From: Nostoc sp. RI_552
GTDB taxonomy: Bacteria; Cyanobacteriota; Cyanobacteriia; Cyanobacteriales; Nostocaceae
Direction of reading: 5' to 3'
Assembly: GCA_016124525.1 (NCBI GenBank)
Contig: WGNO01000007.1
Location: forward strand, 1-64,000
DNA length: 64,000 bases
The position numbers and the translations under genes are program-made. Each line of letters begins with the position of its first letter. The first letter of the stretch is position 1. Under the pieces are notes generated by a model, which saw nothing but the letters and a program-made list of their open reading frames with translations, had not been told where the DNA came from and made no database searches. Shown here piece after piece: positions 1 to 9,506 of this stretch.

Positions 1-141
1 AGGGAAGATGCTTTCACCCTTGCACCTAGGGGGTAGGATTTTCACCTACATGGACACACAGTTATCAAGAATCTGGTTTTTAAACCAGTCTTGTCTCTTA
101 TCCCTGAGAATTTCTACTCATTTCAAGAGAACGAATCGCAC
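1..141 (-). mobile_element. Putative group II intron, 5' end (runs off the left edge)
   Basis: Read on the minus strand, the phosphatase reading frame loses similarity to its family exactly at a GTGCG pentamer whose first base is position 141. GTGYG is the group II intron 5' consensus. The next 141 bases do not code in any frame but form successive hairpins of the kind seen in intron domain I: GAG/CTC around 113-126, CTGGTTT/AAACCAG around 75-90, and GTAGG/CCTAC around 38-54. The rest, including any reverse transcriptase and domain V, would lie outside the window. A different insertion that happens to begin with GTGCG is possible. Confidence 0.65.
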
Positions 142-437
142 GAAAGTATATCATCATAATTTTTCTGATCCATTGCCAAAATCATATCAAAGTTTTGAAA
201 GTCTAATTTTTGCAACTGGCGAGCCTGACCACGTAGTTTAATTCCCAACTTTGCAATAGCAGCATTACTCATGCGTGAGTCGGGTGGGCTACCAATGTGA
301 TAACTAGATGTACCGGCAGATTCACAGATAATGCGATCGCTTAAACCAGCCTGGTCAATGAGATGATTCATAATGTTTTCTGCCGATGGAGAACGGCAGA
401 TGTTGCCCAAACAGACAAATAGCAGCTTGTAAGGCAT
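123..437 (-). pseudogene. Low-molecular-weight protein-tyrosine phosphatase, 5' exon or truncated
   Basis: The N-terminus carries the LMW-PTP P-loop CLGNICRSPSAE (CX5R-S; catalytic Cys near residue 9), followed by the family's ESAGT and ILAMD segments. LMW-PTPs are about 155-160 residues; this frame stops at 104. Similarity is lost after residue 98 (position 142), so the last residues are read-through into foreign sequence. The C-terminal DP motif that supplies the general acid is missing here. It is the last gene of a co-directional murC-murB-ybaB series. If the insertion is a splicing group II intron, the gene may still be functional with its 3' exon further left; otherwise it is dead. Confidence 0.8.
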
Positions 438-497
438 AAAGATTTTAGTGAATATCCATTAAAGCTCAAAGGTCTACAGTCATCAGTCTAATGGTTT

Positions 498-532
498 ATG
501 ACTAATGACTAATGACTAATGACTAATGACTA
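498..532. repeat. Five perfect 7-bp tandem repeats (ATGACTA), STRR-like
   Basis: Five exact copies of ATGACTA are head to tail. The last copy contains the ybaB stop codon (TAG on the minus strand). Short tandemly repeated repetitive sequences of 7 bp are typical of heterocystous cyanobacteria. Looser versions of the same motif recur at about 5780-5820. Confidence 0.9.
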
Positions 533-877
533 AAATCCAGGTAGTTCTAGACCACTGGTTAAGTCTTCCATCCGTTCCCGCATTGTTGCAGTGGACTTGT
601 TGTAGGCATCCTTCATGGCCACTGTCACGAGGTCAGAAAGTAATTCTGCACCTTGTTCTAAGGCATCTGGGGCAATTTCCACCCGTCTGGGTTCTTGGTT
701 GCCACTGACAATTACCTTAACCAGTCCACCACCGGACTCGCCCTTAATCTCCATTTGCTCCAATTCTTCTTGAAGCTGTTTAGCGCCTTCTTGAACTTGC
801 TGGGCTTTTTTGAAGGCATCCGCCAGTTCTTTCATTTTTCCCAAACCGAAACCGAATCCTTGTCCTTTTCCTGTCAT
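530..877 (-). CDS. ybaB: YbaB/EbfC-family nucleoid-associated protein
   Basis: A 115-residue protein of the usual family length. It has a Gly-rich start ([16 protein letters not shown]), a charged helical segment (residues about 15-45) and the core [20 protein letters not shown] that is the family signature, then a helical tail. YbaB/EbfC proteins are dimeric tweezer-like DNA-binding proteins of the nucleoid; a specific regulon cannot be read from sequence. It lies between murB and the phosphatase gene on the same strand, 155 bases after murB, a neighbourhood I recall from other cyanobacteria. Confidence 0.92.
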   Translation of the reverse strand: MTGKGQGFGFGLGKMKELADAFKKAQQVQEGAKQLQEELEQMEIKGESGGGLVKVIVSGNQEPRRVEIAPDALEQGAELLSDLVTVAMKDAYNKSTATMRERMEDLTSGLELPGF

Positions 878-1032
878 AACTGGTTGTCCGCGTGTGCATT
901 GAATAACAAATCAAATTCAATTATAGATGCGGTGGGTAATTTGCTTCTTTGATTACCAATAATTAATGGTGGGGATTGGGTATTCAGAACATCGTTCCTT
1001 ATTTCCCAGTCCCCGGTTCCTGGTTTTCTCCT

Positions 1033-2055
1033 TTAACCAGCGGTCTGAAACTCACCGATCATTTTTACTTCTGGTTGTAAGCAAATTGACCAGCGTTCTT
1101 TGACTTGCTGCTGGATGTAACGGATCAGAGAGAAGATATCGCTGGCCTTTGCTCCGCCGCGATTGACGATAAAATTAGCGTGTAATAGTGCTACTTGAGC
1201 TTTGCCAATTTGGTAGCCCTTTAAACCTGTTTGTTCAATTAACCACCCAGCAGCATAAGGAGTAGGATTCCGAAACACACTGCCACAACTAGGGAAATTA
1301 TAGGGCTGTGTAGTTAATCGATGTTTTTTATGTTGCTTGGTAGCTGCCAAAACTTGCGCTGGATCTGTACCTGGTTGGAGTTGGAAGGTGGCCTGAGTAA
1401 CAATACGTTGGTAACCCTTGTCTGTGGGAGATTCGCTGGTTTGGAGTGATGAAGTCCGATAGCCATAACCGATCTGAGGGTGGGTCAGGGTTTCTAATGT
1501 ACCATCAGGGGAAAGTACACGGGCGCTAACTAACATGTCTGCAATACAGCTGTTATGGGCTCCGGCATTCATGACTACAGCACCCCCAACAGTTCCAGGG
1601 ATACCCACCGCCCACTCTAATCCTTGCCAGCCTAATTTTGCTGCTTCCCATGCCAAGCTGGGGATTGATTCTCCTGCCCCCACAGTTAATTGACCTGTTT
1701 GGGGATCGAAGTGGCTATGGCGCAAGTGACGTGTAGAAATTACTAAGCCCGGTAAACCGTGATCGCTTACTAACAGGTTAGAACCTGCACCTAGTATTGT
1801 TATCGGTAATTTTTGTTCTTTTGCATACTCAAGACTTCCTTGCAATGCTTCTAAATTATCCGGAGCAACGTACCATTCCGCAGCCCCCCCAACTTTATAA
1901 GAAGTAAATGCAGATAGGGCAACTTGTGACTTAATAGCACAAGCAATGTCCTTTAAATAAATTATTTTACCGTCACTTGAATCTTCTGTTTTTTGCTGCT
2001 GTGTATGTGAAGTAAAAATTGTGCAGACATTTCCAACTGCCTGGGATATTTTCAT
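1033..2055 (-). CDS. murB: UDP-N-acetylenolpyruvoylglucosamine reductase MurB
   Basis: MurB is the FAD enzyme that reduces UDP-GlcNAc-enolpyruvate with NADPH to UDP-MurNAc in cytosolic peptidoglycan precursor synthesis. The sequence shows the FAD-binding GAGSNLLV and [18 protein letters not shown] motifs, YGYRTSS, the catalytic-serine region SCGSVFRNP and a C-terminal Glu ([10 protein letters not shown]), all expected of the family. The frame extends upstream to 2112, but those 19 residues are not family-like. The internal ATG at 2055 (340 residues, beginning MKISQAVG) is preferred; the choice is uncertain. It follows murC by about 100 bases on the same strand, so co-transcription is likely. 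Confidence 0.95.
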   Translation of the reverse strand: MKISQAVGNVCTIFTSHTQQQKTEDSSDGKIIYLKDIACAIKSQVALSAFTSYKVGGAAEWYVAPDNLEALQGSLEYAKEQKLPITILGAGSNLLVSDHGLPGLVISTRHLRHSHFDPQTGQLTVGAGESIPSLAWEAAKLGWQGLEWAVGIPGTVGGAVVMNAGAHNSCIADMLVSARVLSPDGTLETLTHPQIGYGYRTSSLQTSESPTDKGYQRIVTQATFQLQPGTDPAQVLAATKQHKKHRLTTQPYNFPSCGSVFRNPTPYAAGWLIEQTGLKGYQIGKAQVALLHANFIVNRGGAKASDIFSLIRYIQQQVKERWSICLQPEVKMIGEFQTAG

Positions 2056-2161
2056 CTTGATGTAAATTTGTGAAATTTTTACTTTTAACTGCTGTAAAAA
2101 TACAGCAATCATATCAATCGATAGAATGGTTGCTAGAAGGAAACTGTAATTTTTTCCTCAT

Positions 2162-3625
2162 CTAAGATGTGGCTATGGCAGGTTCGCAAAGTGTAGCAAT
2201 TAGTTCAGGAATTACCTGATTTAAATTCCCAGCACCTAGAAATAGTGCTAAATCTCCTGGACGGAGGGTTTGGCGCAATAAATCAGTCATTAAGAGCAGA
2301 TTTGGTTGATATAGCACTTGTGGTTGCAGTTTGGCTATTTCTGTTGCTAGTTGTTCACCGCTAACTTGACCTAAATTAGGCTCACCAGCACTGTAAATAT
2401 CCGTCACGACAACTAAATCAGCATGAGTAAATGACTGGGCAAATTCTGCTAAAAAGGTAAATGTGCGACTATAGCGATGGGGTTGGAAAATTGCCACCAC
2501 TCTTTGGCCTGGTCTAGCTTGGAGCCTTGCAGCAGCAAGAGTAGCGCGAATTTCACTGGGGTGGTGGGCATAGTCATCGATGAAGGTGATACCACCAACT
2601 TCTCCCCGAAATTCAAAGCGCCTTCTGGCCCCTTCAAAGGTGGCAATGGCCTTGGCGATTGTGCCAAATTCTAAACCCAGGATTCGACCCACAGCTACCG
2701 CCGATACAGCATTGCTCAAATTATGCCGACTGAGTAACCGCAATTTCAATACTCCCAAGGCTTTACCTTTCTCCCACACTAAGGCTGTGGTACCATCAGC
2801 CCGATAGTCAATATTAGTAACTGTATAATCAGCACCTGTCTCTGGGTTGAGACTGTAAGTAATTGTTGGTTTGAAGCGATGACGTACTGTGTCACAATCA
2901 ACACAACCTATCAGAGTTTTACAACCGGCTGCAAATTTTTGGAAGATGTTGACTACTTCTTCTAATGTCTCGTAGTGGTCGGGATGATCAAGTTCAATAT
3001 TAGTAATAATGCCAATATCGGGAGTATGTTTCACCAGAGAACCATCCGATTCATCTGCCTCAGCCACTAAATATTTACTTTGCCCTAATCGAGCATTTCC
3101 TTGCCAAGCATCTACCTCACCACCTACAATAATTGTGGGGTCTAAACCAGCTTCTAAGAGCATATAACCAATGATACTACTGGTTGTGGTTTTGCCGTGG
3201 GTTCCGGCAACTGCGATGCTATGGTAATCTGAAATCAAGGCAGCTAGTACATCTGAACGATGAAGAATTGGACATCCTAATTCCATTGCTGCTTTGTATT
3301 CCAAATTATTAGCATTAATTGCTGTTGAACAAACAACTTGGGGCAGTGTTGAGTTGTTGGGAGTGGGTGATGTTTGTGGTGATGTTAATAATGCTCTATT
3401 AGCTGATTCATGAGAGCGAAAGAATTCCAGATTACTGGCCTCTTGTTTGCCAAAAATGTGTGTTCCGATAGATTCCAATTTCCGCGTAATATGACTAGGA
3501 CGGAGATCAGAACCTGATACTGGCATTTGGCGCTTTGCCAGGACGTATGCTAAAGCAGACATACCTATGCCGCCAATTCCAATAAAATGAAATGGTCTGC
3601 CACTAAAATCTACATAGTTACTCAT
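2162..3625 (-). CDS. murC: UDP-N-acetylmuramate--L-alanine ligase MurC
   Basis: A Mur ligase of 487 residues, the usual MurC length. It has an N-terminal Rossmann motif (FIGIGGIGMSALA, residues about 14-26), the ATP-binding loop AGTHGKTTTSS (about 142-152), the central EADESDGSL segment, and DDYAHHPSEI opening the C-terminal substrate-binding domain. It ligates L-alanine to UDP-MurNAc with ATP in the cytosol, directly after the MurB reaction, which fits its position upstream of murB. ATG at 3625 is the only start that retains the complete Rossmann motif. Confidence 0.97.
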   Translation of the reverse strand: MSNYVDFSGRPFHFIGIGGIGMSALAYVLAKRQMPVSGSDLRPSHITRKLESIGTHIFGKQEASNLEFFRSHESANRALLTSPQTSPTPNNSTLPQVVCSTAINANNLEYKAAMELGCPILHRSDVLAALISDYHSIAVAGTHGKTTTSSIIGYMLLEAGLDPTIIVGGEVDAWQGNARLGQSKYLVAEADESDGSLVKHTPDIGIITNIELDHPDHYETLEEVVNIFQKFAAGCKTLIGCVDCDTVRHRFKPTITYSLNPETGADYTVTNIDYRADGTTALVWEKGKALGVLKLRLLSRHNLSNAVSAVAVGRILGLEFGTIAKAIATFEGARRRFEFRGEVGGITFIDDYAHHPSEIRATLAAARLQARPGQRVVAIFQPHRYSRTFTFLAEFAQSFTHADLVVVTDIYSAGEPNLGQVSGEQLATEIAKLQPQVLYQPNLLLMTDLLRQTLRPGDLALFLGAGNLNQVIPELIATLCEPAIATS

Positions 3626-4023
3626 TGATTAGCCCTCTTACACCACACCATAATCACGAATGACACGCGTATCATAACAGGAATTTGATTTTTACCGTAA
3701 CTGCGCTTGCATCTTGTTTATACCTGATGGCAGGATTATTTTCCTCTGTTGTTTTGCGGATTGAGAATGATTTTACCTTTGTTGGAGGTTTTTACTATTT
3801 CTGAACTGTTATGAAGATTATTCTTGAAGTTTGTGCTGCATCGGGACAGAAAATATTGTAGTTTCAAATACATCTTTCTAAATTCTTTACTGCTGTTGGC
3901 TACAGTCATATATTGTTGGTAGTGAAATTACTTTGAAATTGCATCAAGTTTAGGCACAAAGTGTCATATTGGTACGTTTGTATTAAAGCGTCAAGAAATT
4001 CAATAAAGTTTAGGTGTGACTGA
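3626..4023. other. Divergent intergenic region murC / nadD
   Basis: These 398 bases separate the divergent murC and nadD starts and must contain both promoters. They are AT-rich and I see no ORF with family character, no long hairpin and no recognisable operator. Confidence 0.6.
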
Positions 4024-4650
4024 ATGGAACAGGTAGGAATCTTTGGCGGTACATTTGATCCGATTCATTGGGGACACTTACTTGTAGCCCAAACAGCTTT
4101 GTCTCAAGTACCTTTGGAAAAGATAATTTTGGTCCCGTCAGTGAACCCTCCCCATAAAAAAGCATCTTTGTTTCACCATCGCTGGCAAATGCTGCAACTA
4201 GCTACAAGAGAAAACCCAGCATTTATCGTCTCCCCAGTAGAGGCAAAACGCTCTGGGATTTCTTATGCCATCAATACTTTGATGGACTTATCTAATTGTT
4301 ATTTAAATACTCGCTGGTACTGGATTTTGGGTTTGGATACATTTAAAACCTTACCGCGTTGGTACTGCGGACACCAATTGGCACAAATGTGTAACTGGTT
4401 AATTGCACCCCGAATAGTGGGTGCTGAGACGATAATCCAAAGCGAGTTGATCTGCAAGCAGGTGGAGCAACAACTAACAGAGGAATCGCTCACTATTGAC
4501 TGGCAATTATTGAACACACCTTTAGTAGGAATTTCGTCAAGTCTAATTCGTAAACTTTGCCGCCAAGGGCAGTCAATTCGTTATCTAGTGCCAAATTCGG
4601 TGAGTTGTTACATCAATACTCACAAACTTTACTCAGGTAAAGCTGAATAA
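4024..4650 (+). CDS. nadD: Nicotinate-nucleotide adenylyltransferase NadD
   Basis: A nucleotidyltransferase of the HIGH superfamily. The N-terminal GGTFDPIHWGHL (residues about 9-20) is the phosphate-binding signature, and ISSSLIRKLCRQG near residue 170 corresponds to the ISSTxIR motif. At 208 residues it has NadD length. It transfers AMP from ATP to nicotinate mononucleotide in NAD biosynthesis in the cytosol. The gap2 promoter follows, so the two genes are probably separate units. Other nucleotidyltransferases of this fold (NMN-type) cannot be excluded by motifs alone. Confidence 0.85.
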   Translation: MEQVGIFGGTFDPIHWGHLLVAQTALSQVPLEKIILVPSVNPPHKKASLFHHRWQMLQLATRENPAFIVSPVEAKRSGISYAINTLMDLSNCYLNTRWYWILGLDTFKTLPRWYCGHQLAQMCNWLIAPRIVGAETIIQSELICKQVEQQLTEESLTIDWQLLNTPLVGISSSLIRKLCRQGQSIRYLVPNSVSCYINTHKLYSGKAE

Positions 4651-4689
4651 AATATGTGTTTTTTTTGTCGATCTAAGAATTTATGGTTA

Positions 4690-4716
4690 TTGACACCCCC
4701 CCCTTTGCGATATGAT
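4690..4716 (+). promoter_or_regulatory. Candidate sigma-70-type promoter of gap2
   Basis: A perfect -35 hexamer TTGACA (4690-4695) is followed after 15 bases, including a run of C, by TATGAT (4711-4716). The spacing is slightly short. The element lies 50 bases before the gap2 GTG start, which has AGGGTAGGA as a possible ribosome-binding site. Confidence 0.5.
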
Positions 4717-4766
4717 TGGGTTCAAAGATATCAATTTATAGGCATAAATACAGAGGGTAGGAAACT

Positions 4767-5780
4767 GTGATTAGAGTCGCAATAAACGGTTTTGGTCGTA
4801 TTGGACGTAACTTTGCACGCTGCTGGGTAGGCAGAGAAAATAGCAACATTGACCTGATAGCTATTAACGACACCTCAGACCCTCGAACCAATGCTCACCT
4901 CCTGAAGTATGACTCAATGCTTGGGAAGTTAAAGGATGTTGACATTACAGCCGATGATAACTCTATCATCGTTAACGGTAAGACCATTAAATGTGTATCG
5001 GATCGCAATCCAGAAAACTTACCGTGGAAGGCGTGGGAAATTGACCTGATTATTGAAGCAACAGGTGTATTTACTAGTCGAGAAGGGTCTCAGAAGCATT
5101 TGAATGCTGGAGCCAAAAAAGTTCTGATCACAGCTCCTGGTAAAAACGAAGATGGTACCTTTGTGATGGGTGTGAATCATCACGACTATGACCACAACCA
5201 GCACAACATCATCAGTAACGCCAGCTGTACTACTAACTGCTTGGCTCCCATAGCCAAAGTGTTGAATGACAAATTCGGCATTATTAAAGGCACGATGACC
5301 ACCACCCACAGCTACACTGGTGACCAGCGCTTGCTAGATGCTTCTCACCGTGATTTGCGACGGGCAAGGGCAGCAGCTATTAACATTGTTCCCACCTCCA
5401 CCGGTGCAGCAAAAGCGGTAGCTTTGGTCATCCCAGAATTGAAAGGTAAGTTGAATGGTGTGGCTTTGCGCGTACCTACGCCGAATGTGTCAATGGTAGA
5501 TTTCGTAGTTCAAGTTGAGAAGCCTACCATTACAGAAGAAGTGAATCAAGCTCTCAAGGATGCATCTCAAGGGTCATTAAAGGGCATTTTGGACTACAGC
5601 GAATTACAATTGGTTTCTTCCGACTATCAAGGTACTGATGCTTCTTCCATTGTTGATTCCAGCTTGACTCTAGTCATGGGTAATGACTTGGTGAAGGTTA
5701 TGGCGTGGTATGACAATGAGTGGGGTTATAGCCAACGCGTTCTGGATTTGGCAGAACTAGTAGCGCAAAAGTGGGTTTAG
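4767..5780 (+). CDS. gap2: Glyceraldehyde-3-phosphate dehydrogenase, Gap2/GapA type
   Basis: A complete 337-residue GAPDH. It has the Rossmann motif [11 protein letters not shown] (7-16), the catalytic loop [12 protein letters not shown] with nucleophile Cys154, [17 protein letters not shown], and the terminal [11 protein letters not shown]. The segment AINDTSD places Thr rather than a bulky acidic signature after the Asp, and the RCWVGREN opening matches the photosynthetic, NADPH-capable Gap2/plastid GapA branch rather than glycolytic Gap1. Its role is the reductive step of the Calvin cycle and probably gluconeogenesis. It starts with GTG. The downstream region carries STRR-like TTAGTCA repeats. 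Confidence 0.93.
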   Translation: MIRVAINGFGRIGRNFARCWVGRENSNIDLIAINDTSDPRTNAHLLKYDSMLGKLKDVDITADDNSIIVNGKTIKCVSDRNPENLPWKAWEIDLIIEATGVFTSREGSQKHLNAGAKKVLITAPGKNEDGTFVMGVNHHDYDHNQHNIISNASCTTNCLAPIAKVLNDKFGIIKGTMTTTHSYTGDQRLLDASHRDLRRARAAAINIVPTSTGAAKAVALVIPELKGKLNGVALRVPTPNVSMVDFVVQVEKPTITEEVNQALKDASQGSLKGILDYSELQLVSSDYQGTDASSIVDSSLTLVMGNDLVKVMAWYDNEWGYSQRVLDLAELVAQKWV

Positions 5781-5846
5781 TAATTAGTCATAATTCATTA
5801 GTCATGAGTCATTAGTAATGAAATTCAAGTGATATCTGACTCTGGG

Positions 5847-6860
5847 CTATTGAGTAAAATGTTGAAATCCTCGACTGAGACTTAAAACTTGGTCGGGGAA
5901 TTTTTTATGTTCATCACACAGTATTACTTGGGAACCTGTGGTGATAGTTCCGACTATGGCGGAACTATCACCTAGTTTTGACACCAAAGTATTGGCAAGA
6001 ACTTCTGGTAAGCACAACACTAGTTCAAAGTCTTCACCCCCGTAAAGGGTATATTCCAGAGCTTGTTCTGGTGTCAGCCAGTGGTTAAAAGTTGCTGGTA
6101 AGGGAATTTGCTTACTTTCTAGAACAGCGCCAACACCACTGGAACGGCAAATTTGCAAAATAGCGTCTGCCAAGCCGTCGCTGCTGTCCATACCGGCGAT
6201 GGGGAAATGGGAAGATGGGGGGTAGGATTCGAGAATTTGCCAGAGTAAGGGTAAAACATCTAATCTGGGTTGCGGACGCTGGTGTGCTTTGATGAGGGTG
6301 TTTTGCTCTGCATCGGTGAGGTTTTGCCTTAATTGAGGATGCAAGAGCAATTGTAAGCCAGCGTGGGATGCTCCATGAACACCTGTGACGATGATCGCAT
6401 CACCCACTTGAGCGGTAGAGCGACGGATAGTCCTTTGGGGATGGACTTGACCAAAGGCGGTAATGGCCACAGTCGTCACAGGCGATCGCACGATGTCACC
6501 GCCAACAATGGGGGTATTGTATTTCTGGAGGCATTCCGTCATTCCCTGATATAAACGCTCAACCCAACTCACCATTAGTTCGCCAGGTAGTCCCAAACCT
6601 ATGGTGATTCCCAGAGGAGAAGCACCCATTGCTGCCAAATCCGATAAATTAGCAGATGCAGCCCGCCAACCAGCATCTTCTGGGGATGTGGTGACATTAC
6701 TAAAATGCACGCCATCAACGAGTACATCTGTTGTCACTACCAAAGATTGCTCAGGTGCAATTGCCAGTATTGCTGCATCATCGCCAATCATTTCCAGAGG
6801 ACAGAAACGTTGTAATTTTTCTAAAATACCTTGTTCGCCAATATCTTTAACTTTAGTCAT
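5847..6860 (-). CDS. thiL: Thiamine-monophosphate kinase ThiL
   Basis: A 337-residue PurM/AIRS-fold kinase. It shows the N-terminal GDDAAIL, the TTDVLVDGVHF motif, SANLSDLAAMGA, GGDIVRSP and, late, MDSSDGLADA and YGGEDFEL, which are the ThiL signatures and metal/ATP ligands. It phosphorylates thiamine monophosphate to the cofactor thiamine pyrophosphate. Its 3' end faces gap2 (convergent). Upstream, 74 bases separate it from the co-directional cyclophilin gene. Confidence 0.95.
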   Translation of the reverse strand: MTKVKDIGEQGILEKLQRFCPLEMIGDDAAILAIAPEQSLVVTTDVLVDGVHFSNVTTSPEDAGWRAASANLSDLAAMGASPLGITIGLGLPGELMVSWVERLYQGMTECLQKYNTPIVGGDIVRSPVTTVAITAFGQVHPQRTIRRSTAQVGDAIIVTGVHGASHAGLQLLLHPQLRQNLTDAEQNTLIKAHQRPQPRLDVLPLLWQILESYPPSSHFPIAGMDSSDGLADAILQICRSSGVGAVLESKQIPLPATFNHWLTPEQALEYTLYGGEDFELVLCLPEVLANTLVSKLGDSSAIVGTITTGSQVILCDEHKKFPDQVLSLSRGFQHFTQ

Positions 6861-6934
6861 TGGTCAATGGTTATCTAAAGAAAAGAGGAGTATAAACAAC
6901 TCCTCAAACTCTTATATTGAGAGTCAGCAGTTTT

Positions 6935-8041
6935 CTACGCTGCTTGGGGCTGAACTAAGTTTTCTATTCCTTCAACCACAGTTGCTGATTCAATTGTGTC
7001 ACCCTGCTTGAGCTTATCTAAAACTTCTTTGCCATCAATGAGATAACCAAAAATAGCATAGCGACCGTCTAACAAGTTTCGTCCGGCTGGAGTGAGTTCT
7101 GGCTCAAACAGGAAGAAGAAAAATTGAGAGGAACCTCCATTTACTTCTGTTTCCGGGCGGGCCATTGCCAATGCACCAAAGGAAGAAAAAGGCAGAACTG
7201 GCATATCAAGATAACGCCCGGCTTGTTCGAGAGTGATGCCATAAGTGGGTTCTTTGTCGCCTTCAACCAAGATTTCTAGGGGAATGGCGCGGTATTCGTG
7301 GGTTTGTGGGTCAATGAAACCTTCCTCTTTTCCTCGTGGGTTTCCGGTTTGGAGCACGTAAGATTCTTCTGAACGGGTAAATTCTAAGCCGTTATAAAAA
7401 CCTCGTTGCACCAAATCCACAAAGTTACCAGCTGTGATGGGGGCGCTATAACCATCCACCACCGCAGTCAGGTCGCCTTTGTTAGTTTTAAAAGCGACAG
7501 TAGCCCGACCTTTGAGTGTAGGTAGGTTACTGTACTTAGCAGGCACTTCAAAGGGGAATTCTGTCACCATTGACTCTTCCAACTCGGTGACTATGTCCAG
7601 CAGTTTGTTTCTACCTACGAGAATTTTTCCTTTGTCTTTAAGGTTTACTAATTCTCGCAGTGAATCCACACCAGATTTTAACTCAGCAATCCAGACCTCG
7701 GCTTGAGGTTGGCGTTCTTTGGGAACGCTTGCTAGGATTTTGCTAGGTTGACTGAGAATGCGGGACGCTTGTTTCAGATCGCCAGAGATAGCACCCCAGC
7801 GCCGATTTGCCCGCAGTTGGGTAGAAATATCTTCTAAGCTGGCTTGCAGTTGCCGTACTGGTTTATTTTCTATGGGGAGTGCATACCTTAATAAAGCCTT
7901 ACCCTCTGTAATTGCATTTCCAGATGGCAGGGCAGCCTGACTAGGATCAGTCCAAGTAGCTGTATTTATGCCTAAAAATATTGTTAATAACAATATTGTC
8001 ATTAGGCTGTTCTTCAGCCAGGATTTAAATATGTTAAACAT
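6935..8041 (-). CDS. Cyclophilin-type peptidyl-prolyl isomerase, exported (TLP38/TLP40-like)
   Basis: The C-terminal half is a cyclophilin domain (from GRATVAFKTNKGDLTA, through TAGNFVDLVQRGFYNGLEF, to FGYLIDGKEVLDKL). The N-terminal half (about 45-165) is helical, as in plant thylakoid-lumen TLP38/TLP40. The chosen ATG at 8041 gives 368 residues beginning with a signal-like segment (KNSLMTILLLTIFLG, then SQAAL), so export to the lumen or periplasm is likely. The frame extends upstream to 8182, but that would bury the signal peptide. Several active-site residues typical of CypA are not obvious, so isomerase activity is inferred from the fold. Confidence 0.85.
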   Translation of the reverse strand: MFNIFKSWLKNSLMTILLLTIFLGINTATWTDPSQAALPSGNAITEGKALLRYALPIENKPVRQLQASLEDISTQLRANRRWGAISGDLKQASRILSQPSKILASVPKERQPQAEVWIAELKSGVDSLRELVNLKDKGKILVGRNKLLDIVTELEESMVTEFPFEVPAKYSNLPTLKGRATVAFKTNKGDLTAVVDGYSAPITAGNFVDLVQRGFYNGLEFTRSEESYVLQTGNPRGKEEGFIDPQTHEYRAIPLEILVEGDKEPTYGITLEQAGRYLDMPVLPFSSFGALAMARPETEVNGGSSQFFFFLFEPELTPAGRNLLDGRYAIFGYLIDGKEVLDKLKQGDTIESATVVEGIENLVQPQAA

Positions 8042-8294
8042 GGTGGAATAACTCAAATGCAACATCAGATTGTTGACTAGGCGTAACCCATCAATCATCT
8101 TCCCACAGTACGAGTGCTGAGTAATGGGAGAGTTAAGGATCAGGGATAAGAAAATTAGCTCAATTTCTTTTCTAATCTTCATTTCCTAGTCCTTAGTTCC
8201 CCATCACTTTATTAATTACTTGATGATTGATGACTAATTACGACCCTTGAAGGGTACAATAAATGCCGATTGTCTTCCCAAACTTGAAAGCTTC

Positions 8295-8852
8295 ATGATC
8301 TCTAGTAACGACTTTCGACCCGGTGTATCAATTGTATTAGATGGGTCTGTGTGGCGAGTGGTAGAATTCCTCCACGTTAAGCCAGGTAAAGGCTCTGCCT
8401 TTGTGCGTACAAAACTCAAAAACGTCCAAGGCGGAAACGTTGTGGAAAAAACATTCCGAGCTGGGGAAACTGTACCTCAAGCGAATCTGGAAAAAAGCAC
8501 GATGCAGCATACCTATAAAGAGGGCGATGAGTTCATCTTTATGGATATGGAAACCTACGAAGAAAGCAGATTAAGCCCGGCGCAAATTGGCGATCGCGTC
8601 AAATACTTAAAAGAAGGTATGGAAGTTAACGTCATTCGTTGGGGTGAGCAAGTGCTAGAAGTGGAACTACCCAACTCTGTGGTTTTGGAAATTATCCAAA
8701 CAGATCCAGGAGTAAAAGGTGATACAGCTACAGGTGGAACTAAACCAGCTGTTGTGGAAACAGGAGCAATTGTGATGGTTCCATTGTTTGTTGCTCAAGG
8801 TGAACGTATCAAAATTGATACTCGTGAGGATAAATATCTAGGCAGGGAATAA
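8295..8852 (+). CDS. efp: Translation elongation factor EF-P
   Basis: From the ATG at 8295 the protein is 185 residues, the standard EF-P length, beginning [20 protein letters not shown]. The loop [15 protein letters not shown] (about residues 29-43) is the tip that reaches the peptidyl-transferase centre. The two C-terminal OB domains end in [16 protein letters not shown], the family signature. It rescues ribosomes stalled on polyproline. The frame could start at 8247, but those 16 residues are not part of the family. accB follows after 111 bases, a common cyanobacterial pair. Confidence 0.97.
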   Translation: MISSNDFRPGVSIVLDGSVWRVVEFLHVKPGKGSAFVRTKLKNVQGGNVVEKTFRAGETVPQANLEKSTMQHTYKEGDEFIFMDMETYEESRLSPAQIGDRVKYLKEGMEVNVIRWGEQVLEVELPNSVVLEIIQTDPGVKGDTATGGTKPAVVETGAIVMVPLFVAQGERIKIDTREDKYLGRE

Positions 8853-8900
8853 CCAGGCTCTTTTTCCTGGAGCCATTCCGATTTCAGTCCCTATACATTT

Positions 8901-8915
8901 AGGGATTAAATCCCT
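8901..8915. terminator. Small hairpin after efp
   Basis: AGGGATT and AATCCCT form a 7-bp stem with a single-base loop between efp and accB. There is no strong T tract, so it may be an attenuator, a processing site or an intergenic palindrome. Confidence 0.3.
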
Positions 8916-8963
8916 GCCACACTGCAAATTTTGATTTACGGTTAGGTCGAGGTAATAAAAACA

Positions 8964-9443
8964 GTGCCATTGGAATTTAATGAAATCCGCCAACTGCTGG
9001 CAACTATCGCCCAAACAGATATTACAGAAGTAACCCTTAAAAGCGATGACTTTGAACTAACGGTACGTAAATCGGGTTCACGAGACGCCCAACCAGCACC
9101 AAGTCAGATTATGGAGGTGGGAACAGGTCGTGTCTTGGAAAGTGTTGTGACTGCCCCTAGCATGCAGTTGTCGGCAAATCCCCCATCAACCATTGATAAG
9201 AGATTAGTGGAAGTACTTTCCCCGATGGTAGGAACATTTTATAGTGCTCCTGCACCTGGTGAAGCGCCTTTTGTCAAAGTGGGCGATCGCGTGCGTGTTG
9301 GTCAAACAGTTTGTATCATTGAAGCGATGAAGCTGATGAATGAAATTGAGGCTGAGGTATCTGGACAAGTCATGGAAATTCTGTTGCAAAATGGTGAACC
9401 AGTGGAATATGGCCAGGCTTTGATGCGAATTAACCCTGATTAG
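8964..9443 (+). CDS. accB: Acetyl-CoA carboxylase biotin carboxyl carrier protein AccB
   Basis: A 159-residue BCCP starting with GTG. An N-terminal helical part is followed by a Pro/Ala-rich linker, then the biotinyl domain from VLSPMVGTFYSAPAPG to the end. The biotinylation motif is EAMKLMNEIEA, with the acceptor Lys123. It carries CO2 between biotin carboxylase and carboxyltransferase in the first step of fatty-acid synthesis. It is the second gene of the efp-accB pair. Confidence 0.96.
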   Translation: MPLEFNEIRQLLATIAQTDITEVTLKSDDFELTVRKSGSRDAQPAPSQIMEVGTGRVLESVVTAPSMQLSANPPSTIDKRLVEVLSPMVGTFYSAPAPGEAPFVKVGDRVRVGQTVCIIEAMKLMNEIEAEVSGQVMEILLQNGEPVEYGQALMRINPD

Positions 9444-9506
9444 GCAATCATCCATATATCAAAACGAGTCATTGGTAAAATTCTCCCTCCTGGCGGGAAA
9501 ATCCTG

